A stretch of 64,000 nt of DNA from Methanosuratincola petrocarbonis (GCA_030522375.1 CP130488.1:1178001-1242000), one strand, 5' to 3'. Numbered from the stretch's first letter, positions 1 through 8,461 are shown. Notes: generated by a model from the sequence alone, not told the origin. Translations and numbers: made by a program.

Positions 1-1158
1 TCTCGGGATTTCTATCGACATTAATGCTTCATGGAGAAGATCATTGAGATCGACTGGAGCAATCGAAGGATTCATTGGCTTGGCGAATTGCTTCAGTTCC
101 AAGGTCACATTATTAAGGTACGATATTTGCTGATCAATGCGGTCAAGCACCGCTTTCAGTTTCTCATCTTTTACCACGGCTTCGGAATCACGGAGCATGA
201 AGGCAAGATTTAGTAGCTTTTGCATCGGTGATTTCATGTCATGGATCACAGAGGCCGCCATCTCACCAAAGGCTGCGCCCCGTTCCACCTCCAAGAGGCG
301 ACCCTGTAGCCTCAGGAGTTCGCGCGTCTTTTCCTCGACAGCCCTCCGGAGCTGAACTTCACTCTCCTTGGTGGCACGAAACAGAATTGCGTGAGGGACA
401 GCGATCCCGACCCTCACAATTGACAGGTAGATTAGGTAGAAAGAAATGAGCTTAAGCAGGTGTCCAAGCATATTCAAAGCCCCGTAAACATCGACATAAA
501 GCGTGAAGGACAGTTCCGAGAACGCGGTCGTTGCGATCGCAGAGCCGATAAGCAAGAAAACATGCCTGTCAAACGAAGATCTCAACCGGTGGATACGAAT
601 TATTGTAAGAGCCAAAACCAGGACTATGAGGTACTCGCTCGCAACTTTGAAAAACGTAAGACCATAACCCTCAACATAGCATACTGGAAATGATCCGGAG
701 AAGATTGACAACAGTGCGATAGCGGTCACCGCAGCATAGATTGATAATGCTAAGGTCGGTTTGAGCTTCCTTTTTATGAAAAATGTAGAAATGAACATAC
801 CCGTAGACTCGAAGTATCGTGCCGCGATCCAGAGCTGCGTAGGCAAGTTTGCGTCGAATCCAGGGAAGACACCCATACCTTTGTACGCAAGGGTATGGAA
901 GAGATCGATTAGTCCACCAAAAAGGTAGACTATTCCAAGGAACGACAAAAAGTCGTTGTCCATTGATTGCCTGGAGTTCCAAGAGATCAAGAAAATCGAG
1001 AAGGCAATAACTATGGAAAAAAGTTCTACGAACGAATGAAAGAGTAGATAGCTGTATGCCCTACTCATTGTTACCAGAATCAGCAATGCAAAGCCTGCGG
1101 CGACATCCACGTAGGATGGCTTCAACAAATAGACCTCTTTTGAATGGCTTTTGATCAA
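1..1158 (-). CDS. MASE3-domain sensor histidine kinase (C-terminus beyond window)
   Basis: This is a membrane histidine kinase read on the minus strand; the open frame runs off the left edge, so the ATPase domain is not seen. The first ~235 residues hold about seven hydrophobic segments and a MASE3-like signature (DLFHTLAYKGMGVFPGF, then TQLWIAARYFES), a sensor module frequent in methanogen kinases. A coiled coil (about 240-295) leads to the H-box VIHDMKSPM with the phospho-acceptor His near residue 306. The start is uncertain. The TTG at 1156-1158 lies ~25 nt after a TATA-like stretch and keeps the first membrane segment. GTG at 1110 is possible, and ATG at 1068 would cut that segment. The ligand and partner regulator are unknown. 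Confidence 0.85.
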   Translation of the reverse strand, partial: MIKSHSKEVYLLKPSYVDVAAGFALLILVTMSRAYSYLLFHSFVELFSIVIAFSIFLISWNSRQSMDNDFLSFLGIVYLFGGLIDLFHTLAYKGMGVFPGFDANLPTQLWIAARYFESTGMFISTFFIKRKLKPTLALSIYAAVTAIALLSIFSGSFPVCYVEGYGLTFFKVASEYLIVLVLALTIIRIHRLRSSFDRHVFLLIGSAIATTAFSELSFTLYVDVYGALNMLGHLLKLISFYLIYLSIVRVGIAVPHAILFRATKESEVQLRRAVEEKTRELLRLQGRLLEVERGAAFGEMAASVIHDMKSPMQKLLNLAFMLRDSEAVVKDEKLKAVLDRIDQQISYLNNVTLELKQFAKPMNPSIAPVDLNDLLHEALMSIEIPR

Positions 1159-1167
1159 ATTTGAAAT

Positions 1168-1195
1168 CTAATATTTTTTTATATATATATTGTTT
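1168..1195. promoter_or_regulatory. A/T-rich divergent promoter region
   Basis: A run of T and alternating TA between the kinase and the helicase can serve as TATA box for both directions. It sits ~25 nt from the proposed TTG start of the kinase and ~65 nt before the helicase ATG. The helicase in turn has a GGTGAG ribosome-binding site at its start. This is a sequence inference only. Confidence 0.45.
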
Positions 1196-1249
1196 TTCAA
1201 ATCATTCCAGCAGAGCGCTAGCAAAATAGGCAAGCGGTGAGACTAAGAG

Positions 1250-2893
1250 ATGTTTAAGGAACAGGCAGGGAGATCGGGGATGCAGGAATGGGAAGAATAC
1301 CTCAGGTTCTTGAATGGCGGCAGATATTCCCTGCAGGTGCTCAGCTCAGGATTGTCACCCTCAAGGAGGATACCCGAAAAGGAGAGCGTGTCGGTAAAGA
1401 GCCTGAACTACCAGCTCTACCCATTCCAGCAGAAGATCCTGGAAAAGATAAGCAACGGGACGCTCATAGTGGGCCTCCCCACAGGGCTGGGGAAGACCTA
1501 CATGGCAGGAGCGTACATACACCGGATGACCTGCGAAAGCCCGTCGAGGATCGCTTTCCTCACCCCTTCAGTCCCGCTAGGGGTGCAACAGACGATCTTC
1601 GCCAGGAAGCAGCTCAACTTGGAGAACGCCTATTTCATCTCAGGGAGCATCCCCCCTGAGAGGCGAAGAGAGCTGATGGTCTGGAACGCGGGTTACGTTG
1701 TGACCACACCCCAGACGCTATACAACGATTTCCTCTCGAAATACGAGGGCGAGATAAGGAAGGCTAAAGCGGAGGGGGATCCTGTCGGATACCTCCGGGA
1801 GGCATTTGAGGCTGATGGTTTCCGCTTCCCCTACGATATACTGATAGCGGATGAGTGCCACGGCTATATAGGCGAGACCGACGGGTACTCGATACTTGTC
1901 TCGGCAAAAGCGTCGGGGGCGAAGATACTGGCCCTGAGCGCGACCCCCCAGCTCCACTCCCCGAAAAGGCTCGGCGAGCTGAGGAAGGTTTTCGAAACGA
2001 TCGAGTCGGTCTCGATCGAGGATCCCGAGGTAAGGCAGCAGATGCCCGGCAGGGAGATCTCCATATTAAGGGCCCCTGCGAATCCGAGGCTCATTGCGAT
2101 TTACAGGGAGTTGTACAGCATCTCCAAGGAGGTCCAAGAGAGGGTAGCAAGCATTTACGGTCCTGCGCATGCGAGGGGATACTGCAGGTCTCACGGACTC
2201 TGCGTCTGTCTAATAGCGCTGAAGATAATGAGGATCAGGATAGTCGAGGACGGGGCGAGCAGCGTCTCCGGATACGGGATCTGGAAGATGAAGGAGCTCC
2301 GCAGAACCGTGCGCGAACTGGGAGGCAAGAGCGTCCTTGAGTCGTATAAGGAGCTCGTGGCACTGCAGCCGAACCACAAAATATCGGCTGCACTCCAGAT
2401 ACTCGATTCCGAGCGGTTCAATAAGGCCATAGTATTCATGGAGTCGGTCGAGGGCGCCAAGGAGCTGGGAGGGATCCTGCAGAAATCCAGAGGGATCGAG
2501 GACGTGGCTGTGCTTGTAGGCAAGGGGGACATGAGGATGGAGGAGCAGGCATCAGCGCTCATGCACTTCAGGGAGCGGGCGAGCATACTTGTCTGCACCA
2601 GCATCGGGGAGGAAGGGCTCGACATCCCAAGCGCCGATATCGAGATCTGGGTCGATCCGCCGAGCAACCCCAAGAAATGGATACAGAGGTTCGGGAGGGT
2701 GCTCAGGAGGTCTGAGGGGAAGAGCGTCGCGAAGATCTTCGCGCTTGTGACCCCTGGGACGCATGAGAGGAACAAGCTGATTGGCGTGATGAGGAAAGTG
2801 GAGAAGGTCTACGGCTTTACCCAGCGCGTCAGCGAGTCCGATTTACCTAAGAAGGTCCCGAGGAGCCAGACCAGGCTCACGATGTTCAAGTGA
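1250..2893 (+). CDS. Hef/FANCM-like superfamily 2 helicase, helicase part only
   Basis: This is an ATP-dependent DNA helicase of the ERCC4-related (Hef/FANCM/Mph1) group, expected to act on forked or branched DNA. The Walker A motif LPTGLGKT is at residues 76-83, motif II is DECH at 201-204, motif III SAT is near 230, and a C-terminal helicase domain ends with QRFGRVLRR. At 547 residues it holds both RecA folds but no XPF-type nuclease or HhH tail, unlike euryarchaeal Hef (~750 residues). A nuclease partner would have to be encoded elsewhere. ATG start preceded by GGTGAG. The family call is good; the exact substrate is inferred. Confidence 0.8.
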   Translation: MFKEQAGRSGMQEWEEYLRFLNGGRYSLQVLSSGLSPSRRIPEKESVSVKSLNYQLYPFQQKILEKISNGTLIVGLPTGLGKTYMAGAYIHRMTCESPSRIAFLTPSVPLGVQQTIFARKQLNLENAYFISGSIPPERRRELMVWNAGYVVTTPQTLYNDFLSKYEGEIRKAKAEGDPVGYLREAFEADGFRFPYDILIADECHGYIGETDGYSILVSAKASGAKILALSATPQLHSPKRLGELRKVFETIESVSIEDPEVRQQMPGREISILRAPANPRLIAIYRELYSISKEVQERVASIYGPAHARGYCRSHGLCVCLIALKIMRIRIVEDGASSVSGYGIWKMKELRRTVRELGGKSVLESYKELVALQPNHKISAALQILDSERFNKAIVFMESVEGAKELGGILQKSRGIEDVAVLVGKGDMRMEEQASALMHFRERASILVCTSIGEEGLDIPSADIEIWVDPPSNPKKWIQRFGRVLRRSEGKSVAKIFALVTPGTHERNKLIGVMRKVEKVYGFTQRVSESDLPKKVPRSQTRLTMFK

Positions 2894-2965
2894 GCCTGGA
2901 AACGGGAGGGCAAAATGCCCGCGAACAGATAGCCAAAAATAGCAGAATGGAAGGAGAATCACTTC

Positions 2966-4012
2966 ATGAATAAGACGCTTGCAGCGCTCCTTGTTGTGGC
3001 AGCGATCATATTTGGGAGTCCGTTTGTGGGGAGCGTGCACTCTTCGGTAGATGCGAAGGACATCCACCAGTGCGCCTACTTCTTCTACTCGAAGAGCTGC
3101 TATAGCTGCGTTCAGGCGAACGATTACATCAAGACCGTAGAGACCAAGTACCCGCTGCTAGAGGTTGTCCGATACGAGATAGGCAACAAGACCAACTATG
3201 AGCTCCTGATCGAGTTTTACAACTCACGCAACATCGGCACTTACAGGTGGCCGGTCGTTTTCATCGGGAATGAAATACTAGTGGGGAAGGAGGAGATCCA
3301 AAGCAGGCTGGAGCCCCTGCTGGACAACAAGACAGGATGGGTGTGCCCCTCGCCAAACGCCACGGTGCCGCCTTACCCAGGAGACCAGCAGCAGCCCGAA
3401 GAACCGCCGATTGGAATAATAGCGGGCATGGCCTTCGCGGACTCGATGAACCCATGTGCAATCACAGTGCTTCTCCTGCTCATAGTCGCGATCGGCACCT
3501 CCACTGCGAGCGTCTGGAAGACAGGGGTAGCGTATATTGCGGGCAACTTCGTTGCATATTTGATTATTGGGTTCGGGCTTTTCAATTTCCTCCAGCAGTT
3601 CGAGATGCCGACATACTTGAACAAGGTAATAGGCGTGGCAGCCATATTACTTGCCATATACACGCTCTTCTCAAAGATACCCGCCCAGAGTAGACCAGTC
3701 ATCAAGAAGCTAATCAACAAATCCACGACGGCCCCCCTTGCTTTCCTTGCAGGGGCAGCGATATCCGCGATTGAGCTCCCGTGCACGGGAGGGCCGTATT
3801 TTCTTGCGCTTGCACTGATGACGCAATACGAGATGGGCAGCGCAGAGGTTTTAACATACCTTCTATTTTATAACCTCATATTCGTTCTGCCGCTGGTGGC
3901 CGTACTCCTCCTTTGGGGGCGTGGGATCGCGCCAAGGATACCGAAGAATTACATAAGGATCGTCTCTGCAGCGCTCATGTTTTTTGTCGGCATAGTCATC
4001 CTGTCCATTTGA
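2966..4012 (+). CDS. Thioredoxin-fold and CcdA/DsbD-type membrane fusion protein
   Basis: A probable thiol-disulfide electron carrier across the membrane. Residues 1-30 form a signal or anchor segment. A thioredoxin-like domain follows with a CYSC redox pair (in KSCYSCVQ) and a cis-proline region (WPVVF). After a proline-rich linker come about six membrane segments with the two half-site cysteines of CcdA (NPCAI and ELPCTGG). In bacteria, CcdA-type proteins pass reductant from cytoplasmic thioredoxin to outer-face proteins. Having the exported thioredoxin on the same chain suggests a self-contained relay. The downstream target is not evident from neighbours. Confidence 0.82.
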   Translation: MNKTLAALLVVAAIIFGSPFVGSVHSSVDAKDIHQCAYFFYSKSCYSCVQANDYIKTVETKYPLLEVVRYEIGNKTNYELLIEFYNSRNIGTYRWPVVFIGNEILVGKEEIQSRLEPLLDNKTGWVCPSPNATVPPYPGDQQQPEEPPIGIIAGMAFADSMNPCAITVLLLLIVAIGTSTASVWKTGVAYIAGNFVAYLIIGFGLFNFLQQFEMPTYLNKVIGVAAILLAIYTLFSKIPAQSRPVIKKLINKSTTAPLAFLAGAAISAIELPCTGGPYFLALALMTQYEMGSAEVLTYLLFYNLIFVLPLVAVLLLWGRGIAPRIPKNYIRIVSAALMFFVGIVILSI

Positions 4013-4580
4013 TGGCAAAAAAGGCAAGGCTCTTTACACAACACGATTCGGGCGCCAGGATTTTGATTCAAGCCTTAGAGCGTGCGATGATTTGGAGCAG
4101 ACTAAGGCGAAGAATTCGCCAAATTTCGAGAACTCTTCGGCTATTTGCAGGCAGATTTCTGCCATGCTACCCGCGTTATGAATTTTTGCAGCCACGGATG
4201 CAGTCAAGGAAAAAAGACCGAGTGTGTTGAAAGAGTCTCCGCATGACCATTGGGGGGTGTTCCCGCGCGCCCTTTTGAAAGCGTCGCTGGCGGACTCTGC
4301 TTCAGTCAAAGTTACTATTGGGCCGCCGAAGGTCAATCAAAAGCAGTCTGGAGCCGATCTGCGCATTTTTCCAGCCCAGGCGGGATTATTTTTGTTACCC
4401 CGCAAAGTGACATTTTTGTTTTATGGTTTTACAGAATTACAGAAATATCAAAAATTGTGTAATAGTTTAACTTAAAAACAAATTTGGAAATAAAATTTTC
4501 GAATTTAGAAAAATATATATTGTTATTTTGAGAAATTAATCTTAACCTTCTATTAAGAAGGAGAAAAGGAGTGATGCAAA
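4013..4580. other. Intergenic region of 568 bases with a non-assigned open frame
   Basis: No recognised gene. A minus-strand open frame (4034-4336, TTG start, 100 codons) has a protein-like composition and follows a similarly readable stretch interrupted by TGA, but I recognise no family. The right part (about 4390-4560) is A/T-rich and holds the promoter of the secreted protein (a TATA-like AAATATATAT near 4511). A short repeated element or decayed ORF is possible. Confidence 0.4.
4546..4561 (+). promoter_or_regulatory. Small hairpin just before the ribosome-binding site
   Basis: CCTTCT and AGAAGG are perfect 6-bp arms around the loop ATTA. The hairpin ends 4 nt before the strong Shine-Dalgarno run AAGGAGTGAT (4566-4575) of the secreted protein gene. 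Such a stem could tune translation or stabilise the 5' end of this mRNA. Only the base pairing is seen; a role is inferred. Confidence 0.4.
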
Positions 4581-5975
4581 ATGAAAAACAAGTTTGTTTC
4601 GGCAATGATTGCAACGATGCTTCTTGCAAGCATGCTGAGCTTCGCAGGCACAACAGTAAAAGCGTATACCGAGACAGAACCGTTTACTGATCTGATTGCT
4701 GACGGAGGCAGTGTCGACACTGCTGTTGACGTGGGCGACGTCTTTGTATGGAACGATGAGGATAATCTGTATGTGAAGTACGTGACATCTGGCTGGTGGA
4801 TTAGCGAGGTCCACTTGGAAGTGGATACTGACCTGGAAGGTATACCTCAGTCTAAGGGGAACCCTGTTCCAGGCAAGTTCACGTACGGAGAAAAAGGCCT
4901 CTGGACCCAAGAATACCTGTTCGATCCGATACCTCTGAATTCATTGTCTGGAACTGAGCTTTACATTGCGGCTCATGCAAAGGTGTGGGAAGAAGCAAGC
5001 CTCACTTCCATGACAATTGTAAGCGAACCGGGCGTCGATGTTTACGGACCAAGTTCAACCTACCTTCCTGTGGGCGACACTAATTGGGTGGGACCAAACC
5101 CGGCGGTAGCTACATGGGTGCACGACTCGTGGCCATCAATCTCGGATGCGACTTGGATCTCGACGAACGATTACGTTGAGGACCCAGTTGCAGATAGTTG
5201 GCGTTGGTTCCGTGACAGTTTCGTGGTTCCCGGCTACCCAGCATCAGGCACCGTTTCTGTCGCGGCCACCTCTGACAATGCCGAGGAAGTCTACTTCAAC
5301 GGAGTGTTAATCGGCTCCGAGGGCGAAGTTCAAGGGCCGTTCAGTGATGATTATGAGTGGAATACCATAGTGGACTATGGGATCTCTCCGCAGATGGGCC
5401 TTAACACTCTTGACTTCATCGTCCGCAATTACGAACAATCTGGAGGGACTACGATAAGCAACCCCACGGGTCTCATCTATAAAGCTGAGATCCAGTACTA
5501 CGCCCGCGAGGAGACAGCCTGGGGCGCTGGCACGACGTTTCCTGGCAAGAACTGGGCAACATACTTCAAATACACAGTGCAAGGCTGGAATTCACTCGAG
5601 ACTATAGAAGTTCCAGCAACCGGAACGAAGATGACTTCTACAAACACGCTTCAAGCGGGTCATCAGTACAAGTTTGTGGCGAGTGGCACATGCAACTGGA
5701 GGGTTCCTGGCTCTACTGCTGGCTACCTTGGCGACGCAGAATACTGGTTCAGGCACGATAGTTACGGTGAGGGTTGGACGAAAATGGGTATATGGTCTTT
5801 GGCCATGTGGGATGGCACCGCTGTGGATATTGATTGGGGAGATTACAACGAAGATCACGTGTATACATACTACTTTACCCCTTCATCAACTGGAACAGTG
5901 ACATTCTTCTTTAACGACGATGTGTACAGAGACAACAGCGGAATTCTAACGGTAACAATATATGAATGGAGCTAA
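4581..5975 (+). CDS. Secreted beta-rich surface protein
   Basis: An exported protein of 464 residues with a clear signal peptide (about 1-28, ending TTVKA). The N-terminal ~100 residues (DVFVWNDEDNLYVKY, then LEVDTDLEGIPQSKGNPVPG) resemble a module found in other secreted archaeal and bacterial proteins. A middle beta-sandwich-like region has many Trp, Tyr and Asn residues, and a C-terminal domain ends in TVTFFFNDDVYRDNSG, suggesting another beta sandwich. There is no C-terminal membrane anchor. Composition (low Lys and Arg, many aromatics and Gly) fits a wall or carbohydrate-contacting protein. It has its own A/T-rich promoter, a strong Shine-Dalgarno site and a T-rich terminator, so it is a single-gene unit that may be highly expressed. 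Function unknown. Confidence 0.75.
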   Translation: MKNKFVSAMIATMLLASMLSFAGTTVKAYTETEPFTDLIADGGSVDTAVDVGDVFVWNDEDNLYVKYVTSGWWISEVHLEVDTDLEGIPQSKGNPVPGKFTYGEKGLWTQEYLFDPIPLNSLSGTELYIAAHAKVWEEASLTSMTIVSEPGVDVYGPSSTYLPVGDTNWVGPNPAVATWVHDSWPSISDATWISTNDYVEDPVADSWRWFRDSFVVPGYPASGTVSVAATSDNAEEVYFNGVLIGSEGEVQGPFSDDYEWNTIVDYGISPQMGLNTLDFIVRNYEQSGGTTISNPTGLIYKAEIQYYAREETAWGAGTTFPGKNWATYFKYTVQGWNSLETIEVPATGTKMTSTNTLQAGHQYKFVASGTCNWRVPGSTAGYLGDAEYWFRHDSYGEGWTKMGIWSLAMWDGTAVDIDWGDYNEDHVYTYYFTPSSTGTVTFFFNDDVYRDNSGILTVTIYEWS

Positions 5976-6004
5976 ACAATCCCAAACACTCTTAAAATCC
6001 CCCC

Positions 6005-6013
6005 TTTTTCTTT
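6005..6013 (+). terminator. T-rich terminator after the secreted protein
   Basis: A run of C then TTTTTCTTT about 30 nt after the stop of the secreted protein fits archaeal intrinsic termination. Confidence 0.5.
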
Positions 6014-6093
6014 GAATTGAAATGACAATGTTGCTTTTCTGGATAAGCGGTTAAATTGTTGTTTCAGTGATATAACGGGTGGGTGGTTGAGGG

Positions 6094-6339
6094 GTGTCGA
6101 AGTTTTGGGTTGACTTGGCGGATTTTACGGTTGAAAGTGAAAGGCTGGGTGGGCAGTTAGCACTTTTCCTTGTGGAAAAGGCTGGTGTGGAGGCTGAAGC
6201 TTCTGGCAGCAGAGTTGTCGCTAAATGCGAGCCAAATGTTCAGCTTGGCCACTTGCAGATTTTCCTCAATGATTTTATGCAGAAGTTCAATGTTAGGGGC
6301 AAGGTGAAAGCAAGGGGGAAGACGCTTACTTTGAGTTAA
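6094..6339 (+). CDS. Small conserved-looking protein, unknown
   Basis: An 81-residue protein with a GTG start. It has alternating hydrophobic pattern and mixed charges (FTVESERLGGQLALFLVE, then FNVRGKVKARGKTLTLS) and looks genuinely coding. I do not recognise the family. It begins a patch of less GC-rich sequence that contains broken genes (6386-7395), and it may have arrived with them. The next reading frame follows after 46 nt and may have been its operon partner. Confidence 0.5.
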   Translation: MSKFWVDLADFTVESERLGGQLALFLVEKAGVEAEASGSRVVAKCEPNVQLGHLQIFLNDFMQKFNVRGKVKARGKTLTLS

Positions 6340-6385
6340 AGTAGGGGTAAATCCATATTTTGCCGTGGAAAATGGGGTTGGGGAG

Positions 6386-6591
6386 GTGAATTTGAAGAAC
6401 GCCTTTCAAAAGACGATGAAATCGTTTTGCTTGTCCTCGGCGACGTGAAATGTGAGGTTTTAAGCTATTTAAACAGTAGAAAGGACTTGGAAATAGTTAA
6501 GCTTGAAACAAGACACTTGAAAAAGCGGGAGAAAGGCTTAGGACTCAAAGCCATCGTTAGAAAACGCCCCAAACCAAAACCTTCCCTTTAA
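6386..6591 (+). pseudogene. Small ORF broken by a one-base shift
   Basis: From about 6394 to 6591 a well-formed frame encodes DDEIVLLVLGDVKCEVL and a Lys/Arg-rich tail (RKRPKPKPSL), but no ATG, GTG or TTG opens it. The only good start, GTG at 6386 after GGGGAG, is in another frame. One added T in the TTT at 6391-6393 would join the two and give ~68 residues. Either a real lesion or a sequence error. Function unknown. Confidence 0.4.
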
Positions 6592-6621
6592 CCAGGATTG
6601 GCTATTTTCCCTAAAATCCTT

Positions 6622-7323
6622 TTATTGCAGGGGCCTAAACCAGAAAAGGTAAAATTTTGCCTGCAACAGAAAACTGCAAACTTTGATTAAATGTGCAAGC
6701 CTTTCGAGGCTGGCTTCAATCACTGCTTTTGCGTAGGCTTGTTTTCTTCTGAATGGCACGTGGCAGAAAAAGTATTTCATAAACCGCGCATGACAGTTTT
6801 TAACGAACGCTTCTCTTATCAGCTTTATCTGTTCAGGGCTTAGGCTTTGCAGTTTGCCATAAACGTATTTTTCGCTTCCAAGTAGCTGAAGGTTAAAGCC
6901 CAGCTGCACCAAAGTTTCCGCTACTTCCAAAGCCTCTTTGGGCGGCGGCTGCTCAGCAATCCTTTGCATTCCAGCCTTCTCGGTGAACGGGTTTTATTTC
7001 GCCATGACTGTTGGCATTTCAACGTTAGGCGTGCCCACTAAAGGTAGTGTTTCTTTTACAAGTTTGGTGCCTAAGCCTATGGTGCGGTATTTCGGATGCA
7101 CTACCACACGGCTTATCGTGCTCAACTTCTCGTTAAGCTCTCTCATGCCCATTTTTGGAAGGACAAGCCTTCTTCCAAAACATGTTGGAGGCGGATAAGT
7201 GTAAACTATTAATCCGCAGAGCTCGCTGCCTCGTTTTAGGCTGAAGATTCTGCGTGGCGCAGCTATTTTGTGGCTGCGGTAATGGAACTGCCAGTTTTCT
7301 CCAATCCTCTGTTTTGCCCTGTT
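6622..7323 (-). pseudogene. GNAT-family acetyltransferase remnant
   Basis: The minus strand encodes, without frameshift, a long stretch typical of an archaeal GNAT protein: FHYRSHKIAAPRRIF, then LCGLIVYTYPPPTCFGRR, then ISRVVVHPKYRTIGLG (the acetyl-CoA loop region), then a C-terminal helical part. It is broken by an in-frame TAA at 6994-6996 where relatives, as I recall them, have Tyr (AK-Y-NPF). Upstream, a TAG at 7324-7326 truncates the N-terminus, and a tRNA 3' half begins 15 nt further on. No start codon is visible. I read it as a truncated, inactivated gene. Whether it was fused to another domain is not known. Confidence 0.65.
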
Positions 7324-7340
7324 CTAGGCGGAATTTTAAA

Positions 7341-7395
7341 GGCGGGCCGGCTGGATTTGAACCCACAATCTCCGGCTCCGAAGGGCAGAGACGCG
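7341..7395 (-). pseudogene. tRNA 3'-half relic
   Basis: On the minus strand a T-arm-like segment (GTGGGTTCAAATCC) is followed by GCCGGCCCGCC, which resembles an acceptor 3' strand ending G-CC. The 5' half (acceptor, D-arm) is absent upstream. The segment between T-loop and discriminator is one base short, and the preceding bases do not fold into a standard anticodon arm. It looks like a remnant of a tRNA, such as an attachment site or recombination scar. It does not match the 3' half of the neighbouring tRNA-Ala. Confidence 0.45.
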
Positions 7396-7671
7396 CACAT
7401 GTTCGCAGTTTTTCTTTTTGCTTTAAAAAATTTTGTTTCATTTGATGATTGTAGTTTATATAATCGGACTTCCGGCGAACATTTGCAAGAATTGCGAGTA
7501 GTTGGCTCCAAGAACAAGGACCGCATGGGATCAGGGAGGGCGGATCCGCAAGCAGTGAATGGGGAAGCAGGCGATTTTGGCGATGAGAATCTCTGCTTAA
7601 CGGTGTCTGCAGGAAATCCCCATCCTTAAGGCCGGGTCGGGGATAAGCCTGAAAGCCGCATAAAGTTTTAG

Positions 7672-7779
7672 TGGTGGACCGGACGGGATTTGAACCCGTG
7701 GCCTCCCGCACTCTGGTGCGGAAGAGCTCGCAAGCCCGCATTGCCAAGCGGGCGCTCTTCCAGGCTGAGCTACCGGCCC
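7672..7779 (-). tRNA. tRNA-Ala (GGC) with a 31-nt intron, CCA encoded
   Basis: The acceptor strands GGGCCGG and CCGGTCC pair, including the G3:U70 pair that marks alanine tRNAs. The D-arm is GCTC/GAGC, the anticodon stem CCCGC/GCGGG and the T-stem ACGGG/CCCGT. The mature loop TTGGCA-T gives anticodon GGC. The intron occupies 7711-7741, between positions 37 and 38, the canonical archaeal site. CCA is encoded at 7672-7674. Confidence 0.93.
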
Positions 7780-7825
7780 ACAGTGCATTAGACAATATGA
7801 GGGGGTTAAAAAAGGTTATTGGCGC

Positions 7826-8086
7826 TCAATCAGCCTTCTCGAGGAGCTTCTCGATTGCCTCCCGATATTTCGGCCAGTCGCTCTTCCTCCCGATTGTGAA
7901 CTTCTGCCTCCTTGACCACCGGTCCCCTTTCTTGTTCCACATGTAAAGCATCACGTGCTTCCGGCTCCCTTCGCCAGCCAGCACAACCGCCGTCCACCAG
8001 TTGTCTGTCTTGGATATCGTTACGTAGTCTATCACCTTGATCATCTCGTTTGTGGGCAGTTTCTCTTCTTTAGGTACTTCAGCCAT
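7826..8086 (-). CDS. Conserved small archaeal protein, unknown
   Basis: An 86-residue soluble protein with an ATG start. The core (NWWTAVVLAGEG, HVMLYMWNKKGDRW, RRQKFTIGRKSDW) suggests a compact alpha/beta fold with conserved Trp and basic residues, followed by an amphipathic C-terminal helix (EAIEKLLEKA). I recall similar short archaeal proteins but no assigned function. It stands alone between tRNA-Ala and the eL37/Lsm pair. Confidence 0.7.
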   Translation of the reverse strand: MAEVPKEEKLPTNEMIKVIDYVTISKTDNWWTAVVLAGEGSRKHVMLYMWNKKGDRWSRRQKFTIGRKSDWPKYREAIEKLLEKAD

Positions 8087-8312
8087 AATTCCACCTCAGG
8101 AATGGAGTTGGCAGAGGGGCAGATATCCTTAGCGCAATGCGCTGAGCGCCGAAGGGCTTTCGGTTTAATGGGAGTGCCTCAAATCCGCTCGATCGAATCT
8201 GGCAGAAAGGACGGTTCTGTATGATGGGATCCAAAAAACGAAGAATGTTGCCCGCAACATAATATAAGGTAATGTAGGGTTGGAATCGGGCGGCGAGTTC
8301 TGCGAATCGCGC

Positions 8313-8456
8313 CTAGTTCCGCATCTTTGGCGTCTTTCCGAAGCCGCAGGCTGAGCAGAATTTATCACGTACGTTGTACGAGTGCCTGCCGCAGCGCCTG
8401 CACGAGACGTGGGTTTTGCCCCTGTTCCTCCTACCGAATGAGGTAGTGCCCTTCAT
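8313..8456 (-). CDS. rpl37e: 50S ribosomal protein eL37 (short form)
   Basis: A 47-residue zinc-ribbon ribosomal protein. N-terminal KGTTSFGRRNRGKTH is typical of eL37, followed by CRRC and CSAC, the two zinc pairs, and GFGKTPKM. It is shorter than most archaeal eL37 (~60 residues), ending soon after the second zinc pair. It follows the Lsm gene directly (5-nt gap), a pairing common in archaea, so the two are likely co-transcribed. Confidence 0.9.
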   Translation of the reverse strand: MKGTTSFGRRNRGKTHVSCRRCGRHSYNVRDKFCSACGFGKTPKMRN

Positions 8457-8461
8457 CCGAC

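Noticed and set aside
1168..1195. Alternating TA run as a possible replication origin
   Set aside because: Short and between two ordinary divergent genes; better explained as promoter.
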